Shown piece after piece: positions 27,920 through 34,281 of a stretch of DNA of 34,281 nt. Made by a program: the position numbers and the translations under genes. The DNA comes from DASQQQ01 sp036390995 (GTDB taxonomy: Bacteria; Actinomycetota; UBA4738; HRBIN12): positions 1 through 34,281 of the forward strand of contig DASWAT010000173.1 in NCBI GenBank assembly GCA_036390995.1, written 5' to 3'. The notes beneath the pieces are model-generated. The model was not told the DNA's origin. It made no database searches and worked only from the letters and a program-made list of their open reading frames with translations. Every line of letters begins with the position of its first letter. The first letter of the stretch is position 1.

Positions 27920-29644
27920 TCAGCCCGTCGACACGCCGGCGGCGTAGCCGAACACCTGGTCGTCGTCCCGCGGCTGGCCCTGGCAGCTGTAGGGACGGTT
28001 CTGCCAGCAGGCGAACCTCGTGCTCGCGTCCGTGAGGACGAGAACGACCCTCGCCACCTTGCCCCGTCCGAACGGGACCCGCTGGAAGGTGGTGTCCGGC
28101 AGCTGGAAGGGACGGTAGAGGATCTTGCCCGACCGGTACACCACGAGCAGCGTGGCCTCGGGACCGCGGCGGTACTTCGGCGTCGAGACCACCACGCCGA
28201 GCGTCGCCGTGCGCCGGATCCCCCGGCCCGGCCGGAACACCACGTAGGTGTTCGTGAGGTGGTCGAGCCGGACCGCTTGCCCGCCGGTCAGCACCCGGCG
28301 GTTCGTGAGACGCCACGAGTCGGCGGGTTCCGGCACCGGGTACGAGCTCCCCTCCGAGTAGAAGTCCCGAGGGATCGCGTTCCACGCGGCGAAGTCGGCG
28401 AACGCGAACCGGAAGGACTGATCCCGCTCGCCCACGGCCGCGGCGGCGGCTTGGAGCGAGTACTCGTCGGAGCCGGCGGCGCTGGCGTCCGCGAGCTCCC
28501 ACGCCCGGCGGACGATCGTGGGGTCGGGGGTGGAGGGATCGGATCCGAAGTACTCGGACAGGAACCGCCAGAAGATCCACGCCCCGTACTGGAACCCCTT
28601 CCTCGCGAGGTCAAGCGGCACGAAGGGTTGCCGGAGCGGGCTGGCCCCACGGAGGAACTGGAGGTTGTCGTTCACATCGTCGTAGACCTCGTCCTCCATC
28701 CAGGTCGCCGTGCCCTCGATGAACCAACGGTCCTCGTGGGCGTCGTACGCGAACTGGACACCGTGGAAGAACTCGTGCGCCGCGGTCACCTGCAGGGCGG
28801 CGACGCCGTTCGTGACGGTGCCGAACTGCGCCGGCGAGTAGTCGTTGTCCAAGACGCAGTAGGCGGAGAAATCCCAGAACTGGTACGTCGTGCCGGGATC
28901 GATCGCGTTCGGGTCGTCCGTGGTGCAGTAGCCGTACAGCCCGTCGTCGCCGAGATCGGCGACGTACACGTCGAGCTTCCCGTCGGGGCCGTGGTTCGTC
29001 GAGGTGAGGTCGGGCTTCGGCGCCCGATAGCCGGCGTCCGTGACCTCCTTCTGCCAGACCTCCTCCATCGTGGCGAGCGTCGTGTCGATCCAGTCCGGGA
29101 CCCCGTTCACGTCGGCGTCCGTGAGATCCGGTGCGTCGCTCGTGCTTGCGACCCAGTGCACGCACACGTCGGTACCGCACGTGACCTCGACAGGGGAGAC
29201 CGTGTAGCCGTTGCCCTCGGGATCGGCCGCGCCGTCGTCGGGGCGACCGAGGATCGCCCGGGCCTGTGCGGCCTTCCTCCAGGACAGCTCCCGCACCCGG
29301 AGTGCCAGGTCGCGGAGGATCATCGTGGCGTCGCCGCGGGACGGGGCCCGGACGGTGCCGAACCGGGCCAGAGCCCACGCCGGGTGGAACAGCGACCGGG
29401 CCCGAAGCAGCGTGTACGTGGCCTCCGAGATCTGCCCGAGCTCGAGCGCGCGGGTGAGCCCATCGCGGATGGGGACCACCGCGGGAAGGGCGTGGTCCGA
29501 CGGCCGTACCGATCCTCGAGCCGCCGTGCCGCTTTCGGGACGACGGAAGCCGAGGGGGCTCCCCGACGCAGTACCGGGCAGCACGCCGACGCCGGTGAGC
29601 ACGGTCAGGGCGCCAACGAGCAGGCGGATGCGCAGGGTCTTCAC
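27920..29644 (-). CDS. Secreted zinc metalloprotease-like protein (MXAN_6640 type)
   Basis: A 574-residue secreted protein: signal peptide KTLRIRLLVGALTVLTGVGV with a likely cut near residue 28. The pro-region (about 45-140) is helical. The catalytic zinc motif is H290-E-F-F-H294, with the third ligand probably E310 in WFIEGTATWMEDEV (HExxH...E, gluzincin-like). Upstream is a DLTDADVNGVPDWID segment that resembles a calcium-binding loop. Cysteine pairs (156/161, 240/263) support export. The C-terminal third is beta-rich and may bind substrate. The GTG at 29644 has GGGAGGG upstream; on the minus strand TTGACA (29699-29694) may be its -35. Family recalled, substrate unknown. Confidence 0.82.
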   Translation of the reverse strand: MKTLRIRLLVGALTVLTGVGVLPGTASGSPLGFRRPESGTAARGSVRPSDHALPAVVPIRDGLTRALELGQISEATYTLLRARSLFHPAWALARFGTVRAPSRGDATMILRDLALRVRELSWRKAAQARAILGRPDDGAADPEGNGYTVSPVEVTCGTDVCVHWVASTSDAPDLTDADVNGVPDWIDTTLATMEEVWQKEVTDAGYRAPKPDLTSTNHGPDGKLDVYVADLGDDGLYGYCTTDDPNAIDPGTTYQFWDFSAYCVLDNDYSPAQFGTVTNGVAALQVTAAHEFFHGVQFAYDAHEDRWFIEGTATWMEDEVYDDVNDNLQFLRGASPLRQPFVPLDLARKGFQYGAWIFWRFLSEYFGSDPSTPDPTIVRRAWELADASAAGSDEYSLQAAAAAVGERDQSFRFAFADFAAWNAIPRDFYSEGSSYPVPEPADSWRLTNRRVLTGGQAVRLDHLTNTYVVFRPGRGIRRTATLGVVVSTPKYRRGPEATLLVVYRSGKILYRPFQLPDTTFQRVPFGRGKVARVVLVLTDASTRFACWQNRPYSCQGQPRDDDQVFGYAAGVSTG

Positions 29645-29725
29645 GATCCCTCCCGGTGTGCGGGCCGCCACCAGGGTGTCCTCGGTTCCTCGGGATGTCA
29701 ACCGCGGCGAGTGGACGGCGGTGCG

Positions 29726-29731
29726 TACACT
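29726..29731 (+). promoter_or_regulatory. Probable -10 box, leaderless start of the coiled-coil protein
   Basis: TACACT is followed by seven bases and the ATG at 29739. No ribosome site is present. Confidence 0.5.
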
Positions 29732-29738
29732 CGGGTGC

Positions 29739-30104
29739 ATGGCGGGCAACACGAAAGAGGCATGGGAGGAAGTCGGGGAGCGGTTCTCGGAATGGGGCCA
29801 CCTGCTGTCCGAGCGATACCGGCAGCGCGATCAGGAGCGCGGCTCCACGCCCCAGGAGGACCGCCGGAAGCTGGAGGACGCGGTCGGGGCGGCGGTCCGG
29901 CAGCTCGATGCCGCGTTCACGTCGCTCGGTGAGACCCTGCGCGACCCGCAGGCGAAGCAGAGCCTCGGCAGCGCGGCCCGGGCCCTCCGCGACGCGATGG
30001 CCACCACCGTCTCCGAGGCCGGCGAGCAGCTGCGCCGCCGCGCCGGCAGCACCGGCGGCTCGGGGAGGTCCGGCGGGTCGCAGGAACCACCGGCGGACGG
30101 CTGA
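29739..30104 (+). CDS. Small helical, coiled-coil protein of unknown function
   Basis: A 121-residue protein that is almost fully helical and charged: EAWEEVGERFSEWGHLLSER, AVGAAVRQLDAAFTSLGETL and a LGSAARALRDAMATTVSEAG helix, ending in a Gly/Ser-rich tail. It resembles actinobacterial proteins sometimes fused to or beside phosphodiesterase or CrtC-like proteins, but no function is known. It probably forms an oligomeric bundle in the cytosol. The ATG lies seven bases after TACACT. The next gene, tryptophanase, starts 43 bases later, with its own weak box. Confidence 0.7.
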   Translation: MAGNTKEAWEEVGERFSEWGHLLSERYRQRDQERGSTPQEDRRKLEDAVGAAVRQLDAAFTSLGETLRDPQAKQSLGSAARALRDAMATTVSEAGEQLRRRAGSTGGSGRSGGSQEPPADG

Positions 30105-30147
30105 GCGGCCCCGGACGCCGCGCGGCGTCCCGTGCCATCATCGGCCC

Positions 30148-31524
30148 GTGCCGAGGTTCCGCACGATCATCGAGCCGTTCCGGATCCATTCGGTCGAGCC
30201 GTTGCGGTTCCTGAGCGACGAGGAGCGAGCGACCAGGATCCGCGAGGCCGGCTACAACCTCTTCAACCTGCACGCGGACGACGTCCTCATCGACCTGCTC
30301 ACCGACTCCGGCACCGGCGCGATGAGCCGGGACCAGTGGGCCGCGATCCAGCACGGGGACGAGTCGTACGCAGGATCTCCCTCCTGGTTCGTGTTCCTGG
30401 AGTCGGTTCGCGAACTCTTCCCCTTCCGGCACGTGATCCCTGCGCACCAGGGGCGCGCCGCCGAGAAGATCCTGTTCTCGGTGATCTGCGGCCCGGGCAA
30501 GGTGGTCCCGAACAACACGCACTTCGACACCACGAGGGCCAACGTCGAGTTCACCGGCGCCGAGGCCGTGGACCTGGTGATCCCCCAGGGCCGCGACCCG
30601 GCGGCGCTGCATCCGTTCAAGGGCAACGTGGACCTCGCCGCGCTCGAGCAGCTCCTCGAGGAGCGCGGCGCCGACGTCCCGGTGGTGTTCGTGACCGTCA
30701 CGAACAACTCGGGCGGCGGGCAGCCCGTCTCGATGGAGAACCTCCGCGCGGTCCGAGCCCTGTGCGACCGGTTCGGCGTGCCGCTGTTCCTCGACGCGTG
30801 CCGGTTCGCCGAGAACGCGTGGTTCGTGAAGCTCCGCGAGCCCGGCTACGCGGACCGCGCCGTGCCGGACATCGTCCGGGAGATGGCATCGCTGGCCGAC
30901 GGGATGACCATGAGCGCGAAGAAGGATCCGATGGCGAACATCGGCGGGTGGCTCGCCATGAACGACGACGCCTGGGCCGAGCGGTGCCGGAACCTCCTCA
31001 TCCTGACCGAAGGGTTCCCCACGTACGGCGGACTGGCCGGGCGGGACCTCGAAGCCATCGCGCAGGGATTGCGCGAGTGCGTCGACGAGCACTACCTCCG
31101 ATACCGGATCCGCTCCACCGAGTACCTGGGCGAGGCGCTCGACCGGGCCGGGGTGCCCATCGTGAAGCCGGTCGGCGGTCACGCGGTCTACCTCGATGCG
31201 CGGGCGCTGCTGGCTCACGTGCCGCCGCTGCAGTACCCGGGCCAGTCGCTCGCGGTCGCCCTGTACCTCGCCGGCGGCATCCGCGGCTGCGAGATCGGCA
31301 CGGTGATGTTCGGACGCCACCCCGACGGCTCGGAGGAGCCGGCCACGATGGATCTCGTGCGGCTGGCGATCCCCCGCCGCACGTACACGCAGTCGCACGT
31401 CGACTACGTCATCGAGGTCGTGCTGGCGGTGGCGGCCGAGGCGGGAGCGTTGCCGGGCTTCCGCATCGTCGAGCAGCCGCCGCAGCTGCGGCACTTCACG
31501 GCCCGGTTCGAGCCGATCGCCTGA
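30148..31524 (+). CDS. tnaA: Tryptophanase (tryptophan indole-lyase)
   Basis: A 458-residue PLP enzyme of the beta-eliminating lyase family, covering the full length. The PLP lysine is K259 in MSAKKDPM; the pyridine-N Asp is D217 in FLDACRFAEN. It could be tryptophanase or tyrosine phenol-lyase. At the position of the phenol-binding Arg of tyrosine phenol-lyase (R381 in Citrobacter) it has Ile383 (CEIGTVMFGR), and it has SAKKD rather than SGKKD, both tryptophanase features. It should split tryptophan to indole, pyruvate and ammonia. GTG at 30148 has CATCAT six bases before. No tnaC leader or tnaB permease is nearby. Confidence 0.92.
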   Translation: MPRFRTIIEPFRIHSVEPLRFLSDEERATRIREAGYNLFNLHADDVLIDLLTDSGTGAMSRDQWAAIQHGDESYAGSPSWFVFLESVRELFPFRHVIPAHQGRAAEKILFSVICGPGKVVPNNTHFDTTRANVEFTGAEAVDLVIPQGRDPAALHPFKGNVDLAALEQLLEERGADVPVVFVTVTNNSGGGQPVSMENLRAVRALCDRFGVPLFLDACRFAENAWFVKLREPGYADRAVPDIVREMASLADGMTMSAKKDPMANIGGWLAMNDDAWAERCRNLLILTEGFPTYGGLAGRDLEAIAQGLRECVDEHYLRYRIRSTEYLGEALDRAGVPIVKPVGGHAVYLDARALLAHVPPLQYPGQSLAVALYLAGGIRGCEIGTVMFGRHPDGSEEPATMDLVRLAIPRRTYTQSHVDYVIEVVLAVAAEAGALPGFRIVEQPPQLRHFTARFEPIA

Positions 31525-31555
31525 CTTCCGCCGGCCCACGGCAGCCGCACGCGGA

Positions 31556-31583
31556 TCGGCCCCCCGGCGAACCGGGGGGCCGA
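31556..31583. terminator. Strong bidirectional hairpin between tnaA and the subtilase gene
   Basis: TCGGCCCCCCGG (31556-31567), loop CGAA, CCGGGGGGCCGA (31572-31583): a perfect 12-base stem placed between two convergent genes. No U-tract follows on either side, so it may act by a non-classical route, as common in GC-rich actinobacteria. Confidence 0.75.
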
Positions 31584-31607
31584 GTCCGGACGAACCGCGC
31601 TACGACC

Positions 31608-32966
31608 CTAGCTGGACGCCGCCCCGAGGGCGTCGACGAGCCCGTTCCCGAAGAACGACGTGTACCCGCCACCGCCGTAGCAGCGCGTGCGCTCGTCGCT
31701 CGGGCCGAGCGGCACCCAGTCCGGCGGGCAGTCCAGGTGGGTGGCGGACCGTTCCACGGCCGCGGCCACGGCTCCCTGACCCCACGTCGGATGCATCTGC
31801 ACCACGAGCGCGGCCACCCCGGCCGCGTGCGGCGCCGCCATCGAGGTGCCGTTCAGGTAGCCGTAGCCCCCGCCGCCGTCGGTGGTGGTGATGCCGGGGA
31901 ACACCGCGTTCAGCGGATCGAACCCGTTCCAGATGGCCGAGCCGATGGGCAGCGCCGCCAGGACCGCGTCCTGCACGGTACCGGTCGCCCGGAAGTAGTC
32001 GCCGCCGGGAGCGGCCACGTCCACGCCGACGCTCGAGTAGTCGGCGATCCACAGGTCGTAGCCCGGGTAGCCGATCGGGCCGGTGGCCGACACGGTCAGC
32101 ACACCGGGCAGCTCGGCCGGAGCGACCCGGCAGTTGTTCTGCACGAACCGCTCCTCCGCGGTGTCCGGTGGCCAGTCGGGGCTGATGTCGTCGAGCCCCG
32201 GGTGGTGCAGGTCGTGCTGCTCGTTCCCGGCGGACGCCACGATCAGCACGCCCCGCTGCTGCGCGTAGCGGGCCGCCGACTCGAGCTCCTTCAGGATCGC
32301 CCGCTGCTCGGCCTCGCTCTTGCAGAAGTACAGGTACGGGTCGGCGAACAGGCTCATGCTCACGACGTCGAGGTGCTGGTCGCCGGCGTACCGGAGCGCC
32401 GCGGCCACCGAGTCCGCGAAGCAGAACCCCTCGACGGTGCAGGCCTTCAGGGCCACGATCGTGGCGTCGGGCGCGACCCCGGCGATGCCGATTCCGTTGA
32501 TCGGCGCGGCGATCGTGGAGGCCGTGTGCGTCCCGTGCCCGCTCAGGTCCTCGATGGCCCCCTTGTTCGAGCAGTCGCCGTTCGCGATCTCGCTCGGATC
32601 GGCGGTCGGCGTGTCGGTGAAGATGAACGAGCACGACCGATCCAGGTCGAGGTTCGACGCGATGTCCGGATGATCGGTCTGCACGCCACTGTCGATCACG
32701 CCGACGGTCACGCCCTCGCCGGTCGCCACCGCGTAGCTCCCCGAGTCGGAAGCGTGGATGATCGACATGTCCCACTGACACGGACCGAACGGCTCCGTGT
32801 TCGGCGTGCCGAAGACACCATCGAAGAGCGGGGTGCAGAGCGTGCTGACCAGGTCTCCACCGGGGATGGCCTCGGTGGTGTCGGTAGCGGCCTGCCCGGA
32901 CGGTGCTGCGAGCACCAACGCCGTGAGCGTCAGGGCGGCCGCGACGGCCACGCTTCGCATTCGCAT
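31608..32966 (-). CDS. Secreted subtilisin-like serine protease (S8)
   Basis: A 452-residue exported protease: signal peptide MRMRSVAVAAALTLTALVLA with a cut near AQA. Catalytic triad: D92 in VGVIDSGVQTDHPD, H144 in LSGHGTHTAS, S375 in LNGTSMAAPHAAG, with oxyanion Asn N248 in SAGNE. There is no I9 inhibitor propeptide; only about 60 residues separate signal and catalytic core. Eight or more cysteines (44, 63, 112, 132, 176, 182, 215, 279) suggest several disulfides. ATG at 32966 with GGAGGGGG upstream. It probably digests extracellular protein, which would supply amino acids to tryptophanase and others (inference). Confidence 0.92.
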   Translation of the reverse strand: MRMRSVAVAAALTLTALVLAAPSGQAATDTTEAIPGGDLVSTLCTPLFDGVFGTPNTEPFGPCQWDMSIIHASDSGSYAVATGEGVTVGVIDSGVQTDHPDIASNLDLDRSCSFIFTDTPTADPSEIANGDCSNKGAIEDLSGHGTHTASTIAAPINGIGIAGVAPDATIVALKACTVEGFCFADSVAAALRYAGDQHLDVVSMSLFADPYLYFCKSEAEQRAILKELESAARYAQQRGVLIVASAGNEQHDLHHPGLDDISPDWPPDTAEERFVQNNCRVAPAELPGVLTVSATGPIGYPGYDLWIADYSSVGVDVAAPGGDYFRATGTVQDAVLAALPIGSAIWNGFDPLNAVFPGITTTDGGGGYGYLNGTSMAAPHAAGVAALVVQMHPTWGQGAVAAAVERSATHLDCPPDWVPLGPSDERTRCYGGGGYTSFFGNGLVDALGAASS

Positions 32967-33156
32967 GGGGACCCCCTCCCTCTCATTTCCTGCCTCGTCC
33001 TGCGGATGCCGGTCCATCGTAGGAGAGGCGTTCCGCCCGCGCGAACCCGCAGGTCCGGCCGCGTTCCGCGTTCCCGGGGCCGAACGCCGCCTCCCGTCAC
33101 GGGAACCAGGGCCCTTTCCGCCACAATGGTCCGGGAACCCCAGGAGGAGACGGGCC

Positions 33157-34107
33157 ATGGCACGGAGGACCGCGGTGGTGGCGATCGGCGGGAACTCGCT
33201 GATCAAGGACAAGATGCACCAGAGCGTGCGGGATCAGTACATCGCCGCCGGCGAGACGTGCTGGCACATCGCGGGCATGATCCGCGAGGGCTGGGACGTC
33301 GCCATCACGCATGGGAACGGACCCCAGGTCGGGTTCATCCTCCGCCGCTCCGAGCTGGCCGCGCACGAGCTGCACGAGGTGCCGCTCGACGTCTGCGGTG
33401 CCGACAGCCAGGGCGCGATCGGCTACGCGTTACAGCAGAACCTGTACAACGACTTCGCGCGACTCGGGATGGACCGGCACGCCGTCACGGTCATCACCCA
33501 GACCGAGGTCGATGCCGACGATCCCGCGTTCGAGCGTCCGTCGAAGCCGATCGGCTCCTACATGGAGGAAGGGCAAGCCGCCCGCCGGCGGGACCAGGAC
33601 GGCTGGAGCGTGGTCGAGGACGCCGGGCGTGGCTGGCGGCGGGTGGTCCCCTCCCCCATGCCCAAGCGCATCGTCGAGGAGGACGTCATCCGCTCGCTGC
33701 TCGAGCAGGGCTTCGTGACGATCAGCGTGGGCGGGGGCGGCATCCCGGTGGTGGCCGACGCCGATGGCAACCTGCAGGGGATCGCGGCCGTGATCGACAA
33801 GGATCGCGCGTCGTCGCTGCTGGCGTCCCGCCTGCCGGCCGAGCTGTTCGTGATCAGCACGTCCGTGGAGAAGGTGGCGCTGGCGTTCGGCACGCCGGAG
33901 CAGGAGTGGGTCGACCGCATGACGCTGTCGCAGGCGAGGGGATACCTGGCGGAGGGCATCCACTTCGCGAAGGGCAGCATGGCCCCGAAGATCGAGGCCG
34001 CGATCTCCTTCGTGGCGGCGACCGGGGGCACGGCGGTGATCACCGATCCCGACAACGTCGAGCGCGCCCTGGCCGGCGAGACCGGCACCCGCCTCGTCCC
34101 GGACTGA
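33157..34107 (+). CDS. arcC: Carbamate kinase
   Basis: A 316-residue amino-acid-kinase-fold enzyme with the opening VVAIGGNSLIKDKMHQSV, the THGNGPQVGFILRR loop and the signature SVGGGGIPVV. The C-terminal part has FAKGSMAPKIEAAISFV and TGGTAVITDPDNV. It makes ATP from carbamoyl phosphate and ADP, normally the last step of the arginine deiminase or purine/allantoin routes. The neighbouring arcA/arcB genes are absent, so the carbamoyl phosphate source is unknown. The ATG has CAGGAGGAG eight bases upstream, and CACAAT (33122-33127) may be its -10. Confidence 0.93.
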   Translation: MARRTAVVAIGGNSLIKDKMHQSVRDQYIAAGETCWHIAGMIREGWDVAITHGNGPQVGFILRRSELAAHELHEVPLDVCGADSQGAIGYALQQNLYNDFARLGMDRHAVTVITQTEVDADDPAFERPSKPIGSYMEEGQAARRRDQDGWSVVEDAGRGWRRVVPSPMPKRIVEEDVIRSLLEQGFVTISVGGGGIPVVADADGNLQGIAAVIDKDRASSLLASRLPAELFVISTSVEKVALAFGTPEQEWVDRMTLSQARGYLAEGIHFAKGSMAPKIEAAISFVAATGGTAVITDPDNVERALAGETGTRLVPD

Positions 34108-34205
34108 GGCCACAGGGTCATCCCGGCTCCGCCGTCTCCAAGCCGGAGGAACGGCCCGCGGGGCGCGGGACCTTCGACGGGTGAGGCCGAGCCGGCGGCG
34201 CGACA

Positions 34206-34244
34206 CCATGGGACGACGTCGTTCGACGAGGAGAGGTCCCATGG
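34206..34244. promoter_or_regulatory. Inverted repeat that includes the start codon of the next gene
   Basis: CCATGGGAC (34206-34214) and GTCCCATGG (34236-34244) are exact complements. The second arm contains the ATG start at 34241, and the GAGGAGAGG ribosome site lies in the loop or at its edge. A smaller nested stem, CGTCG-TT-CGACG (34217-34228), sits inside. The RNA could hide the start codon; the DNA could also be an operator. Confidence 0.5.
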
Positions 34245-34281
34245 ATGAGACACCGGTTCGCCGCGTGGAGCTTCCGTCGAT
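34241..34281 (+). CDS. Unknown protein, first 13 codons (runs off right edge)
   Basis: ATG at 34241 with GAGGAGAGG upstream begins MDETPVRRVELPS and leaves the window. The family cannot be judged from so little. The start lies in the inverted repeat described separately. The 34108-34205 gap shows GC-rich short stems (CCGGCT...AGCCGG, CCCGC...GCGGG) that may terminate arcC. Confidence 0.5.
   Translation, partial: MDETPVRRVELPS

Noticed and set aside
27815..29932. A 705-codon open frame opposite the metalloprotease
   Set aside because: The sequence is Arg/Gly/Val repetitive with no domain, while the opposite strand has a signal peptide, HEFFH and paired cysteines.
30148..31524. Tyrosine phenol-lyase as the function
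   Set aside because: The phenol-binding Arg is replaced by Ile383 and the PLP motif is SAKKD, as in tryptophanases, although the AGVPIVKPVGGHAV segment is lyase-like.
30132..34184. A 1350-codon open frame on the plus strand
   Set aside because: It is out of frame with tnaA, the subtilase and carbamate kinase, all of which have complete catalytic motifs. The frame is only the absence of stops in GC-rich coding DNA.
1..34281. tRNA, rRNA, prophage or insertion sequence
   Set aside because: No cloverleaf, transposase, integrase or target duplication was recognised on either strand by eye. A covariance-model scan would be needed to exclude small RNA genes.

Overview
The window is visibly GC-rich with strong G/C preference at third codon positions. 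Gene content is that of an actinobacterium, probably an uncultured soil or sediment lineage: a SigB/SigF-type sigma factor with RsbW/RsbV/RsbU-like partners, a clpS-DUF2017 pair, many GTG starts, and an apparently widespread use of leaderless mRNAs (TANNNT box 6-7 nt before the start codon). No phage, insertion sequence, CRISPR array, tRNA or rRNA was seen. Class-level assignment is not possible by eye.

Layout. 1-1100 is a patch of broken genes: the start of a PAS protein leaving the left edge, an internally deleted small gene, a VOC-family remnant with an in-frame stop, an ECF41 sigma-factor tail, and the first codons of a flavin-oxidase-like gene. 1124-4856 holds a HemK/PrmC-like methyltransferase, a cold-shock protein, a stand-alone Lrp-type ligand-binding domain, a HTH/Clp-N operon with its own promoter and repeats, a CDGSH iron-sulfur protein and a DinB-like protein. 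4889-7781 carries a BadF-type kinase, a homocysteine methyltransferase and a TauE/SafE exporter. 7935-9151 is a small stress-type island (Rho-N domain protein, proline-rich peptide, CBS protein). 9191-11295 has a lipoprotein lytic transglycosylase, a small membrane protein, DUF2017 and clpS.

11315-18375 is the core of the window: a SigB-type partner-switching module. On the minus strand are a 1261-residue protein (RsbW-like ATPase, four PAS, two GAF, SpoIIE phosphatase), a STAS protein, two tiny membrane proteins, CsbD, and a second STAS/ATPase pair. Divergent from the last pair run a second ATPase and the sigma factor. Matches to the actinobacterial SigB/SigF promoter (GTTT, 15-16 nt, GGGTAT or a near variant) lie in front of the gene after the sigma factor, the CBS gene, the CsbD gene, and, less exactly, the Rho-N gene and the proline-rich gene. 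This suggests a sigma factor sitting beside several of its own targets.

18406-26560 is ordinary metabolism and repair: an acyltransferase followed by a fibronectin-III remnant, an SDR protein lacking the usual catalytic pair, a lipoprotein, an enoyl-CoA hydratase/alcohol dehydrogenase operon, a DUF2157-like membrane protein, a YbaK-type deacylase, a Y-family polymerase and a methyltransferase. 26575-34107 holds an MFS exporter, a secreted zinc metalloprotease, a small coiled-coil protein, tryptophanase, a secreted subtilase and carbamate kinase. A new gene begins at the right edge, its start codon inside an inverted repeat.
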